From positions 80,803,156 to 80,867,155 of the forward strand of contig NC_133532.1 in assembly GCF_048544455.1 (NCBI RefSeq): DNA of 64,000 nt, written 5' to 3'. A model generated the notes under the pieces. It had not been told where the DNA came from, searched no databases, and saw nothing but the letters and a program-made list of their open reading frames with translations. Positions 47,018 through 58,709 of this stretch are shown piece by piece. How positions within the stretch are numbered: position 1 is the first letter of the stretch; each line of letters begins with the position of its first letter. This DNA is from Silene latifolia (Eukaryota > Streptophyta > Magnoliopsida > Caryophyllales > Caryophyllaceae). The position numbers were made by a program, and so were the translations under genes.

Positions 47018-49560
47018 ATCTCCCACTTGTCCGAGACAAGTGTGCGTCACCAATTCTCTTGTCCTATTATAATCTCCCACTCAATTCAAGGTGTCTCGCA
47101 GGTCGTACTTGTACTTGATCATATCTTAAGTGGTTTCCTCGATCTGGAGTGTAACTGTCTGACCGGAATTATCTACCATAGATGCTTTCCGAGCGTGGCC
47201 ACGCATTTCCAGTTCACTACTCCTCGAGTGGCCTTGAGATTTCAAACAACCCTGACAAGGGGTGGATAATTCCTATCGCACTATTCTCTTCGTTCAGCCA
47301 CAGTTCATCATAACCCAAAATATACCCATTTGACCTCATTTACGACAGTCGTAGAGCATAAATCAAAGCTAATCAGAAATTTATGCCAACTTAGGCGAAT
47401 AGTCTCTAGTCAAAAGAATTTACTCATAAGAATACTATAGCAGCTCTTGCCACGACCAAGCTTTATGAATTACAAGAACTCTATAAGCGGTCACTGCCCG
47501 ACAGAGTGTCCCATACAGTCTGCCTATGTGATCGACTAGTCATCTCGTATGACTCTATGACACTTGAACTTGCCATCAATCGCATCACACTCTAGTCACT
47601 TCGAGACGTCACCTCATATAAGTAACTAGGGGGAATACCATGTCAATCCAGTTCACTTTAATGGGGTTCAATTTGTCTCTACAACCCATTTGGATACGAC
47701 AAGGTAATGGGTGAGTTTAATAAAACTCAAACGATAAATGCGATTATCATATATGAATAGTCAATAAACTATTACTACTTCATATCTTATAATCTTTAGT
47801 GTATCTTTTAAACTAGTCGAAATGCAATAAAAGCTTGGCAAGTGGATATACCCTATATCCATATATTCCAACTTTATCAATTGCTATTTCCTTCTATTCA
47901 ATGTTATTTCTAATAACTTGAATTTGTCTCTAAGTATTTGTCTAGTCTTCTTACTAGACTTGGGCTCTTTAACTTGAAAGATGCTCCCACTGTTATCGCA
48001 TAACTTGTGATAAAGTCATTTGAAGAGGGATTCACCCTTAATCCCTACGTTGATCATTTTATCACAATTAACTTAGATTCCTTTTGTAGAATTTGCAATG
48101 CGTGAAACTAAAACACTTTTCTAGTCTCTTACTCCCAAGTCAATAAGATATCCTAGGATTTCAGCAAATCTCTTTTGGTTTGGAAACTAAAGTTTGTGCA
48201 ACCCTTCAACACCTAACTTAGTTTATCATCCAAACATATGAACGAATCCTTAATTCTTCTCAAGAATCTCCAGGATGTTCTTTAAGGCTTTCACAAGCTA
48301 TATCACGGGAATTATCTTATTATTAACTTATCATGCCCTAGGCATATATCACATCATGCCATGTGCGTGTGTTGGCATACATGATCATTCTAATGGCGGA
48401 AACATAAGAAATCGATTTCATGTAATCAACAACTTAATAGGTTTAGTGAACGACTATGACTCCATCATAGTAATTCCACTTCCATCAACATGAATAACCC
48501 ATTTAACCTTATTGGAGTTAAACAGATACGAAAGATCTTATCCTCATAAGACTCTCACCTCTATGTCAATATTCTCTCACATAGATTCAAAATCTAGAAT
48601 ACTTTGCATCCCTTTCCAAGTCTCCAATCACTCTTTCACAGAAGAGAGCATTGGTACATTATTCTCAATAAGTAATATGTTATCAACATATAAGACATGG
48701 AGAAACAATTCTGGCTCCCACTTAACTTCATGTATAATCATGATTCTTCAATCATGTGAATGAAACCATTCACTATTATCACATGAACGAAAAGTATAAT
48801 CCTTTAATGCTTGCTTAAGACCATTCTAGGATCACTTAAGAAAGCTACGCATAATATGTTAGGATTCTTAGATCTTTATCTAAGGTTTTGTGTTTCAAAC
48901 ACATCCTTCTCTAAATTCCCATTTTAGAAAAGCGAATTTTTAATATCATTTGCCATCCTTCATCAAAAATGAAATGTGGCGATTCCTAACATAATTTATC
49001 TTGATCAACATCTTTATGTCAATCTTATGCATTTGAGTACTCTAAAGCTCTACTTACTTTTAAAGAGACCCTCGCTTTAAAGTAAATCAACTCTTGAGTA
49101 ACAATTTTCGGATTGTAATGCTACGGCTCGTATGTAAAAATGTCATAATACTATCACTTTCACAAATCAATATTTTAACCAATAAGACATGTGCGATAAA
49201 CTCCCACTGAACTATGCTCCCACTCTATAGTTCCATTACTTTCACAAAGTAACACTATAAGACTTGTTTGTAACGATCCAATCTACTCCCACTCTATCTC
49301 TCAGAAATACATCTATCTTCTTGAGAGATAACTTTGTGAGTTACAAACATATATATGGTGGAGTATTAGGAGTTTATCTAGACTATGCATTAGCTTTCAA
49401 AAGGCCATCCCTATCATGGCAGCTTGATTCATGTGATATGGGAGTCTTATCCATGTCATCTGTTTAATAAACTCTCTATTTTAGGTATCTCCTGGTTGAA
49501 CATCCATTTAGAATAATGTGTCCGTTTTGTATCACAAATTCCTTACTTTATGAGTTCAAT
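47018..49560 (-). pseudogene. Cop1 copia pol remnant (3' UTR, RNase H, RT), heavily decayed
   Basis: No frame stays open, but the DNA parallels the copia pol fragment at 54.8-56.5 kb block by block. Examples are ACTTGGGCTCTTTAACTTG (47958) versus ACTTAGGCTCCTTAGCCTG (55465), and CATACATGATCATTC (48375) versus CATACATGATTGATC (55921). The order is 3' UTR, RNase H, then RT. Gag, integrase and the other LTR are not seen. The right limit, near 49.5 kb, is approximate. Confidence 0.65.
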
Positions 49561-49842
49561 AGCTCAGCACAACTTTATAATTGATTTTACATAAGTAAGT
49601 TGTTACTTATAGTAACAATGACATAAGGAGAATTAAATTCATAGTTTATGGACATATAATGATCTAATCACTATATATTGTCTATTTGATCAATTTAAGT
49701 TGATAATCTAATGTTTTACTATGCAAGTAGTATATGATGATGATCTTAGAACAAATGATAAAATAAGTGACTTGGGTTGAAAACCAAATCACAAATATTC
49801 AAAGCACAACAATTGTTTAAAGGATACAAACAAATTTCCAAG
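49561..49842. other. Boundary segment between Cop1 and element C
   Basis: AT-rich sequence without a recognisable gene. It probably includes the region just after the integrase of element C. The junction itself could not be placed. Confidence 0.4.
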
Positions 49843-50622
49843 TCACACAAGGAAATCAAAATAGTTTCCAACCTCGACCTCTCCAATAAATGCTCCCTCA
49901 TAATATGGCTTCAATCTTTGACCATTGACCTTGAATTTGCTTCCATCTTCCGCCTTGATTTCAAAATCCCCATACTTTCTAACCTCGGTGATCACATAGG
50001 GACCCATCCATCTAGAGTTCAACTTCCCGGGAAAGAGTCGATATCGGGAGTTGAATAGAAGGACCTTATCCCCTTTGTGCATGGCTTTTTGCTTGATCCT
50101 CTTGTCATGGAGAAATTTTGTCCTTTCTTTGTAGATCTTGGCATTCTCATAAGATTGTAGTCGGAATTCTTCCAACTATTGAATTTGTATCATCCTCTTT
50201 TGACCACTTAATTTGAGATCAAGGTTAAGGGCTCGGATTGCCCAAAAAGCTTTGTACTCTAATTCGATTGGCAAGTGGCATGCTGTTCCATAAACAAGCT
50301 TGTAAGGAGAGGCTCCTATGGGAGTCTTATAGGCCGTCCTATAAGCCCAAAGAGCGTCATCAAGCTTTGTGCTCCAATCCTTTCGGGTCTTGTTCACCAC
50401 TTTCTCAAGAATTTGCTTGATCTCTCTATTCGAAACTTCAACTTGACCGCTTGTTTGAGGATGATATCCTAAGCCGGTTCTATGTTGAACACCATACTTG
50501 GTCAAAAGGGATGCGAGCTTTTTTTCATGAAAATGCGTTCCTCTATCACTTATGATTTCTCTAGGGACTCCGAATCTTGGGAAGATTATTTTCTTGAAGA
50601 GCTTGGTGACCGTCTTGCATCA
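49843..50622 (-). pseudogene. Element C integrase core and C-terminal domain
   Basis: In the frame after the shift, [13 protein letters not shown] carries the second catalytic aspartate and [19 protein letters not shown] the glutamate (about 50430-50560). An in-frame TAG lies at about 50175. The C-terminal part (KALHKGD-like sequence, VLLFNSRYRLFPGKL, RWMGPYVITEV) runs to the stop at 49843. Only these two lesions inactivate the integrase. Confidence 0.85.
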
Positions 50623-53160
50623 TCATTTGGGGGTGGCAATTGCCTCCACCCACTTTGGGACGTAGTCTACGGCCACAAGGATATACTTATTCCCATTGGA
50701 TGTCACCAACGGCCCTTGGTAGTCGATCCCCCAAACATCGAAGATCTCCGCCTCTAGTATGCCCCTTTGTGGCATTTCATTCCTCCAAGAGATATTCCCC
50801 GTCCTTCGACAAGCATCACAATGAATGATAAATTCCCTTGTATCTTGAAACATCGTAGGCCAATAGAAACCCGATTGAAGAATTTTTGCAATGGTTCTCC
50901 TTGCTCCATGGTGCCCACCGTAAGGTGACGAGTGGCATCCTTCCCAGATTCCTTGGACTTCCCATTGAGGGATGCACCTCCGGTAGAGCCCATTACTACA
51001 CTCTTTGTAGAGATTTGGGTCATCCCAAAAGTACCTCTTTTCTTCGAATAAGAACCTCTTCCTTTGGTTATAGTTTAAATTTGGAGGGAGTACTCTTCCA
51101 ACGATATAGTTGGCATAGTCGGCAAACCATGGGGTGATGTGCCTTTCAAGTTGTGTTTGAATGGCCATCAAGATATCGTCGGGAAATGAGTCATTGATCG
51201 GCGTTTCTCCTTGTTCATCATGAAACCGGATCCTTGACAAGTGATCCGCTACTACATTTTCGGCTCCTTTCTTATCTCTTATTTCCAAGTCGAATTCTTG
51301 AAGAAGCAAAATCCATCTCAACAACCTTGGTTTTGCTTCCTTCTTTATCAAAAGGTGTCGGAGGGCACGGTGATCCGAAAAGACAATCACTTTGGACCCA
51401 AGTAAGTAGGAACGGAATTTGTCCAAAGCATAGACAATGGCAATAAGCTCTTTCTCGGTGGTATCATAGTTCACTTGGGAGGGATCAAGAGTCTTGCTTA
51501 TATAGTAGATGGCATGTAGAGCTCTTCCTACCCATTGGCCAAGAACCGCTCCAACGGCGTAGTTACTAGCATCACACATAATCTCGAACGGTAGTTCCCA
51601 ATTTGGAGGTTGAATGAACGGTGCCGAGATTAGTGCTTCCTTGATTCTATTAAAGGCTTTAACACACTCATCAGTGAAATGGAATTGGGCATCTTTAAGT
51701 AAGAGTTGAGTGAGGGGTTTCGCTATTTTTGAAAAATCTTTTATGAACTGGCGATAGAAACCCGCATGACCGAGAAAACTTCTCACCCCTCTAACATTCA
51801 CGGGAGGTGGGAGTTTCTCTATCATCTCAACCTTAGCTTTATCTACCTCGATGCCCTTTTCCGAGATTAAATGACCCAAAACAATTCCTTCATTGACCAT
51901 GAAGTGACACTTTTCCCAATTTAAAACAAGACTAACATCTTCACATTTTTGCAATACAAGAGAAAGATTATGCAAGCATGAGTCAAAGTCTTTTCCATAA
52001 ACGCTAAAATCATCCATAAAAACTTCCATTATGGTCTCTAGGTAATCGGAGAAGACACGCATCATGCATCTTTGGAAAGTGGCGGGGGCATTACACAAGC
52101 CAAAAGGCATCCTCCTACATACAAAAGTACCATAAGGGCATGTGAAGGTGGTCTTATGTTGGTCATCCGGGTGTATAGGGATTTGAAAGAATCCCGAATA
52201 CCCGTCAAGGTAACAAAAGAACTTGTTGGAGGCTAACCTCTCAAGCATTTGGTCAATGAATGGTAGGGGGAAATGATCCTTTCTTGTTGCGGAATTCAAT
52301 TTTCGATAGTCAATGCACATACGCCAACCGGTGATCTTCCTTGTGGGTATTAGTTCATTCTTTTCGTTTGTCACCACCGTGGTACCTCCTTTCTTAGGTA
52401 CCACTTGAACGGGGCTAACCCACAAAGAGTCCGATATGGGATATATGATTCCCGCATCAAGTAATTTCATAACCTCTCCCTTGACAACTTCTTGCATGTG
52501 GGGGTTTAATCTCCTTTGAGGTTGAATGGTAGGTCTATGGTCCTCCTCTAGATGAATTCTATGCATACAAAAGTTGGGACTTATCCCCTTCAGGTCATCT
52601 AGACTATAACCTATAGCCTTTTCATGTTGCTTCAACACATCAAGCAATTTTCCCAATTGGCTTTCATCAAGTCTATCATTAAAAATCACGGGTTTGGTCT
52701 TTGATTCATCAAGGTAAACATATTTCAAATTTGGGGGAAGGGGTTTTAAAGTAGGGATTTGTACCTCACTTACCTCCTTTGAAGGTTCATTGAGAATTTG
52801 CTCCATTTCCATTAGACACTCCATTCTCATGGCATGTTCAACTTGTTCTTCGGGCTCATCAATCTTGTCATACTCGAATTCCATGACGAATTCCTCTTGC
52901 TCTTGGGCTTATAAGATTTCTTCTAGGATTGATTGCTCATGTTCTATAGGTTGATATGCTTCCACAAGGATGTTATGTACTAATTCGGGTTGCTCATGAG
53001 TAAGTTCTTTGTTAGCTAGAGCGGCCTCAAAAAGATCTACCTCCAACTCCCAATACATATTTTTAGCCTCACTTGCTTCCAAGGCTTCCAATGCTTGCAC
53101 GGGGTCTTTGAAGAAAGGTATACTTAAGTGGTCCTCTACAAAACAATCTATAAGGTCCAT
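50623..53160 (-). pseudogene. Element C pol: RT, RNase H and start of integrase
   Basis: The ATG at 53160 (MDLIDCFVED) opens a frame that has one in-frame TAA near 52909 and then 753 codons. RT motifs include [48 protein letters not shown] and the catalytic [10 protein letters not shown] near 52010. RNase H follows ([31 protein letters not shown]). The integrase zinc region ([11 protein letters not shown]...CDACRRTG) and the first core aspartate (WGIDYQGPL) are near 50680-50860. A frameshift at about 50610-50625 ends the frame. Confidence 0.9.
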
Positions 53161-53299
53161 CTTGCAAAATATCAAACAACTTGAAAATAATTAGAACAAA
53201 CCTTGAGGAGTTTTACTTCCCCAAGGCAAAGAAAGACACAACTAATAACAATCTAAGAAAATCTAAATCAAGTTGACACCGTCCTCGACAACGGCGCCA
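53161..53299 (-). other. Leader and primer-binding site of element C
   Basis: The minus strand reads TGGCGCCGTTGTCGAGGAC at 53299-53281, a tRNA-Asp-type site with two changes. The leader then runs to GATATTTTGCAAG, directly before the pol ATG. In element B the same sequence, GATATTTTGT, directly precedes the gag ATG. Confidence 0.8.
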
Positions 53300-53303
53300 T
53301 TTT

Positions 53304-54795
53304 TGGTCGAGCCCTCTTGAGAGGTTTAATTTTCGGTACTTGTCGTTAGGAGCACCTAGACCTAAACAATATTTATAACTCCACAAACAACTCTACTATT
53401 AGTAAAGTGGCAAGTAAAGGTCGGATCCCAAGGGACGGGTATTGAAGTGAGATTTTCAATTGTAACTAGCGGAGTCTAGGGGTGTCACAATTTGGGGTTG
53501 GAAAAGAAGATCACTAAACTAAATAACAATGAAAGTAAGCAAACAAGATGATTAAAAAGGGATGTAAACAATTGATAAAAGGCACTAGGGTGTCATGGGG
53601 TCATAGGGGAATCATGGGAATTGATCATACAAATATATTCTCAAATTATAAGTAAGCAATTATTGTTGTGATGGATCGAGTTGGTTTATATCCTACAATC
53701 CTACGAAAGTTTGGGTCCCGGAGCCGAATCGATTAGATTGTACAACACCTATAAGTCGACTTAATCTTCCCTACTCAACTATATGCATGGTCTAATGGGA
53801 CTCGAGTTGGTTTATATCTTACAAGTCTCATTGAAAAGATAGGTGATGGGTAAAAAATGCAAGGATTCATAGGCTCGCATTTCATCAAACATAACATGTG
53901 CATAAGTTGAGATCACAACAAGCAAGCAAATAAACTATGAAAACATATTAATTTAAGCATGAATCATCCCCCATGTTGGTTTCCCCTAATTACCCATTAA
54001 CCCTAGCTAAGGAAACTACTCCCTCATTATCATGTTGAACATGCTAGCAAGGTTGTCAATCATACTAACAAAGTAAAACATGATGAATAAATGAAGATGA
54101 TTATCAATAATTAAAAAGGGATTAAGAGAATTATACCTACTAATGATTCCAATAATAAAGCAAAGAATAATAGAAGTACTTGATGATTGATTGGAAGGTT
54201 GTCAATCTCCCAATAATAACCCAAATAATCTTCAATTACCCCAAATGAAAGATGAACAAAAGAGAGATTAAGGAAATGAGATTTGTATTAAGACTTGATT
54301 AAAAGTTGATTACAAGATTAAAGAGAGATTAGATTGATATAAACTACACTAGAGATTGATAAGAAGAACATGATAATCTAATTAGACTAATGGGGTATTT
54401 ATAGTGGGGATTTGGTACACAAATTAGGGTTTACTAAGGGCTTAAATGACGATTAAGTCCTTGAGGAATCGCTCCTCTCAGAAAAATATGCGAGTCTCCT
54501 TTTTGCTAGTCTTTTCCGAGGTATGCGCATCCTTCATAGAACTAGAAAAAAACGGAATAGCTGTAACACAATCCGAGCGTCCAGGGCACGGGACGAGCGG
54601 ATTGTCTGGCTTTTGGACGAGCGGATTCGATGGTGGACGGGCGGATTATGGGTCTTTTGGACGAGCATCCCTCTGAGGAAGATGCTCGGATTCCTTGTCT
54701 TGGACGGGAGTCCAGTAGGCAATCCGCTCGGATTCTTGATCATTTTCTTCCCTTCTTCTTTTCTTCCTTCTTCTTCATACAATATAAAATGACCC
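53304..54795 (-). repeat. 5' LTR of element C, truncated
   Basis: Its inner end, TGGTCGAGCCC, adjoins the primer site. It aligns with LTR B over most of its length at roughly 80-85% identity by eye (for example shared GTCGGATCCCAAGGGACGGG). The TATA box is at 54396-54403. It stops near 54795, where copia sequence starts. Confidence 0.8.
54570..54736. repeat. GACGAGCGGATT motif array in U3 of LTR C
   Basis: Eight copies of GACGAGCGGATT, GATGCTCGGATT and related forms in 167 bp, about 170-340 bp upstream of the TATA box. The spacers differ from those in LTR B although the flanking LTR sequence aligns, so the arrays have diverged faster than their surroundings. Confidence 0.85.
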
Positions 54796-54799
54796 AGAA

Positions 54800-57700
54800 A
54801 AAATCTACTTAGTCTCCAGTTACGGCATACCATGAGAAAGAAACCAAAGTCATCCAAAAACTGCCATAATCTCAAGAGACAGTCGATAGTCAAAAGAATC
54901 GACTCTAGGAACACAATGGACGTCCAATCCACGACCTGGCACCGAATATTTTTAAACATTTAGGACTCTATTATGCTGTCACAAAAAAAATTTGTCCTAC
55001 GAGGTATCGTCATAATCTCGCATCTGTGATCGATCAGTCAACCGTTTGACTTATGGCTCGTTGAACCCACCATCAATCGACTGCACAATATAATAGCCAG
55101 AGTTATCAGCTCATTAAGGCGATTACGAACCAAAACAAATATAATGTAACTCAGTTCACTTTGTGGTGTTCAATGTTGTCGGTACAATCCACATGAAAAA
55201 CAAAATATTATAAAAATGATGAAGTTATAAATAGTATATGAAAAAGATAATGTATCAAATCCATAATCAACTACTACAACTCAGGAACACGTTTAATTCT
55301 CATGGAAATAACGTGCCCTTCATGCTTATCAAAGTTCAACGGCTTAGTGAGAGGGTCCGCGATGTTATCATCCGAAGCTATCTTGTCAATCACTATCTCT
55401 TCTTGCTCCACGTAATCACGGATCAGGTGAGCTTTCCGATGTACATGTCTAGATTTGTTGCTTGACTTAGGCTCCTTAGCCTGGAAGATGGCACCTCTAT
55501 TGTCACAATAGATGGTGATCGGGTCATTCGAACTAGGAACTATCGTAAGTCCTTGTAAGAATTGACGCATCCATATAGCTTCCTTTGCTGCTTCCGAAGC
55601 GGCATAGTACTCGGATTCAGTGGTAGAATCTGCTACAACATCCTGTTTGGAACTCTTCCAGCTAACCGCAGCACCATTAAGAGTGAAGACGAACCCGGAC
55701 TGAGATTTAGAATCATCTCGATTCGTTTGGAAGCTAGCATCTGCGTAATCGATTGCGCATAGCTTAGTATCGCCTCCATAAGTCAATACCCTATCCTTAG
55801 TCCTCCGTAGGTACTTGAGGATGTTTTTAACAGCTATTCAGTGTGTTTCACCTGAATTCTTTTGGTACCGACTCGTCATACTCAATGCATATGCCACGTC
55901 TGGACGTGTGTATATCATGGCATACATGATTGATCCTATTGCAGATGCATAAGGAACACGACTCATGCGCTCAATCCCTTCAGGCGTCGTGGGTGACTGA
56001 GACTTGCTCAACTGCATCCCAGACGTCATTGGAAGGTTCCTCTTCTTGGAGTTGGTCATGCTGAACCTTTCAAAAATCTTATCCAATTAGGACTCCTGAC
56101 TCAATGATAACGTCCGTCGTGATCTATCTCGGTAGATACGGATTCCCAATATGCGTTGTGCCTCACCCAGATCTTTCATCTGGAAATGGTTCTTCAACCA
56201 TTCTTTAACCGAAGATAAGAGAGGAATGTCATTCCCAATCAAGAGTATGTCATCGATATACAATATCAAGAAAACAATCTTGCTCCCACTCGATTTGATA
56301 TATAAGCATGGTTCCTCGACCGATCGAGTGAAACCATACTCTTTTATCACCTGGTCGAAACGATGATTCCAACTCCGAGAAGCTTGTTTAAGTCCATAAA
56401 TGGAACGCTTAAGCTTGCATACTTTCTTAGGATTTTCAGGATCTGTGAAACCTTCGGGTTGCACCATGTACAACTCTTCCTCCAAATAACCGTTTAAGAA
56501 GGTGGTTTTACATCCATTTGCCAAATTTCATAGTCATGAAAAGCGGCAATCGCTAAGATTATCCGAATGGAACGTAGCATGACTACAGGTGCAAAAATCT
56601 CATCATAATGCAATCCGTGCACTTGAGTGAAACCTTTTGCCACTAGTCGTGCCTTATAGGTATCTGGTTGCGCGTCTACATAATGCTTTATTTTGTAAAG
56701 CCATTTACACTGTAGAGGTTTTACCTTATTAGGTAAATCAACTAGATCCCATACGTCATTCTCATACATGGAGTCCATCTCGGATTGCATGGCTTCAAGC
56801 CATAGCTTTGAGTCGGAACAGGTCATGGCACCTTTATAGGTAGCGGGTTGATTACTCTCTAGGAGTAAAACGTCATTTTCCTCGACCATACTAATGTATC
56901 TGTCCAGAGGATTAGAGACTCTACCCAACCTCCTGGGTTCCTGAGGAATATTAACCGTATCATCAGTTGAAGGAACAACTTCCTCCATCCGTTCCTCGGT
57001 TGTTGGTTCTGGAATCTCCGACAGCTCGAAGGTTCTATTACTTGTCTTGTTCTCGAGAAATTCTTTCTCTAGGAACGTCGCACTAGCCGTAACAAAAACT
57101 CGATGTTCGGTAGGCGAATAGAAGTAATGACCAAACGTTCCTTTTGGATAACCAATAAAGTATGTCTTGACCGATCGCGGGCCGAGCTTATCCTCGTGTC
57201 TCCACTTGACATAAGCCTCGCAGCCCCAAACCCGAATAAAGGACAAGTTGGGGACCGTTCCCCTCCACATTTCATATGGAGTCTTGTTGACAGCTTTAGT
57301 CGGACTTCGGTTAAGTATAAGAGCAGCTGACAAAAGAGCAAAACCCCATAATAAATCAGGTACTACCGTGTGACTCATCATGGATCGAACCATATTAAGT
57401 AATGTTCGATTTCTCCGTTCGGACACACCATTCAATTGAGGTGTTCCAGGTGGAGTTAACTGCAAAACGATTCCACAGTCTTTAAGGTGTTGATCAAACT
57501 CATTTGAAAGATATTCGCCACCCCGATCTGAACGGAGTGCTTTAACCTTTCTACCCAGTTGGTTCTCAACCTTGTTCTGGTATTCCTTGAATTTCTCAAA
57601 GGACTCACTTTTATGCTTCATTAAGTAGACATATCCGTATCTACTCAAATCGTCCGTGAAAGTGATAAAATATCTATAGCCATCTCTAGCGGTAATTGAC

Positions 57701-58045
57701 ATAGGTCCACAAACATCAGTATGTATGAGTCCTAATAGGTCACTAGCGCGCATTCCAACACCTTTGAAGGAAATTCGAGTCATTTTGCCGATAAGACATG
57801 ATTCACACGTGCCAAAAGTAGAAAATCGAATGCGGGAATAGTCCCATTATCGACGAGTTTCTTCACGCGTTTTTCATTTATGTGTCCCATTCGACAATGC
57901 CATAGATAGGTTTGATCTTTCTCACCAACCTTTAATTTCTTATTATTCACGTGTAATACTTCCGTGGTTTGATCTAAGATGTAAATTCCATTCATGAAAA
58001 CTGCTTTGCCATAAATCATTTCATTGAAAGAGAAAATACATATGT
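54800..58045 (-). pseudogene. Copia pol fragment Cop2 (pre-integrase to RNase H), Angela-like
   Basis: In transcription order there is a pre-integrase motif YLWHCRMGHINEKR near 57890, then an integrase with HTDVCGPMS, FTDDLSRYGYVYLM, LRSDRGGEYLS and NGVSERRNRTLLNM (57380-57760). RT follows with WLYKIKHYVDAQPD, FAPVVMLRSIRIILA and LILYIDDILLIGND near 56240. RNase H has YADASFQTNRDDSKS and DSTTESEYYAAS (55570-55740). Frames break at about 56500 and 56087, and again before 55786. There is no gag, protease or LTR: the left side ends against LTR C and the right side against remnant F. The Angela lineage is likely from the integrase sequence. Confidence 0.88.
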
Positions 58046-58049
58046 GTCG

Positions 58050-58625
58050 CACTTGCCTTTGTTTGTGCAATACCTTGCCAAGACAGGTTATAACACCTAT
58101 CGTTATGTTAATAGGAATCCCTTGGGCGCCATCAATCGCCAACCAAAAACTCAAGAAGCAGATCAACCTTCATCTGCCATGACTTCTGTCGAAACCAAAA
58201 ACATGGTCCTTCGACTCCTAGCTACCGTGGAAAACTTGAGCACTCGTCTATCCCAAGCTGAGGACAAAATGATAAATGAGAATTTTCCCTCTTCTGATAT
58301 TGAGCAAAGGGTTAAGGTCCTTGAAAGCCGACTACTTGCCAACGACAAAATCAACCATAGTTGGAAAGCAACCAAAACCAGACGACCTCATCAGTCCTTC
58401 CCTGATTTGGGTATGCCTTATGCCACAGCCTTGGAAAGGCTAATCTCTAAAGGAAAGCTTGAACCGATTGGTCCAACTCCGGACCCTCTACCAAACAAGC
58501 GAGGACGTAGATGGGACGGAAAACTATTTTGTCAATATCACCAAGGTCGCGGACATGACACTGAAATGTGTCTCCCTCTAAAACGTGCCATCCTTGATAT
58601 GATTGAAAAGGGTGAATTACCATAA
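58050..58625 (+). pseudogene. Remnant F: first gag module (coiled coil plus zinc knuckle)
   Basis: The frame is open from the junction with Cop2 to a stop at 58625. A heptad-like segment (VLRLLATVENLSTRLSQAED, near 58203) is followed by FPDLGMPYATALERLISKG and a C-x2-H-x4-H-x4-C knuckle, CQYHQGRGHDTEMC (58530-58571). This is the C-terminal gag layout of Tat-type gypsy elements. The true start is lost. The first residues of the frame are antisense copia sequence and should be ignored. Confidence 0.7.
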
Positions 58626-58709
58626 CCTCCCTCAACAAACAACAAAAACAACCCTCTAGAAAATCCTACTGGACACAGTCAAGAATCTTCCCTAGACTGC
58701 TCTCACCTC

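Larger units (their letters stand above)
49561..54795 (-). mobile_element. Athila-type element C: RT-RNase H-integrase, no gag or protease
   Basis: It has a 5' LTR (53304 to about 54795, truncated), a primer site, a 120-bp leader and then immediately the segment that normally follows the protease, RT, RNase H and integrase. Gag and protease are absent. The leader matches that of element B. The 3' LTR and any ORF1 are missing on the left, where decayed copia sequence begins. With B it makes up a full Athila gene set. Confidence 0.8.

Noticed and set aside
34673-54795. B and C as one element split by a later insertion
   Set aside because: Each has its own primer site, leader and 5' LTR, and the LTRs differ by roughly 15-20%, so they are two insertions.
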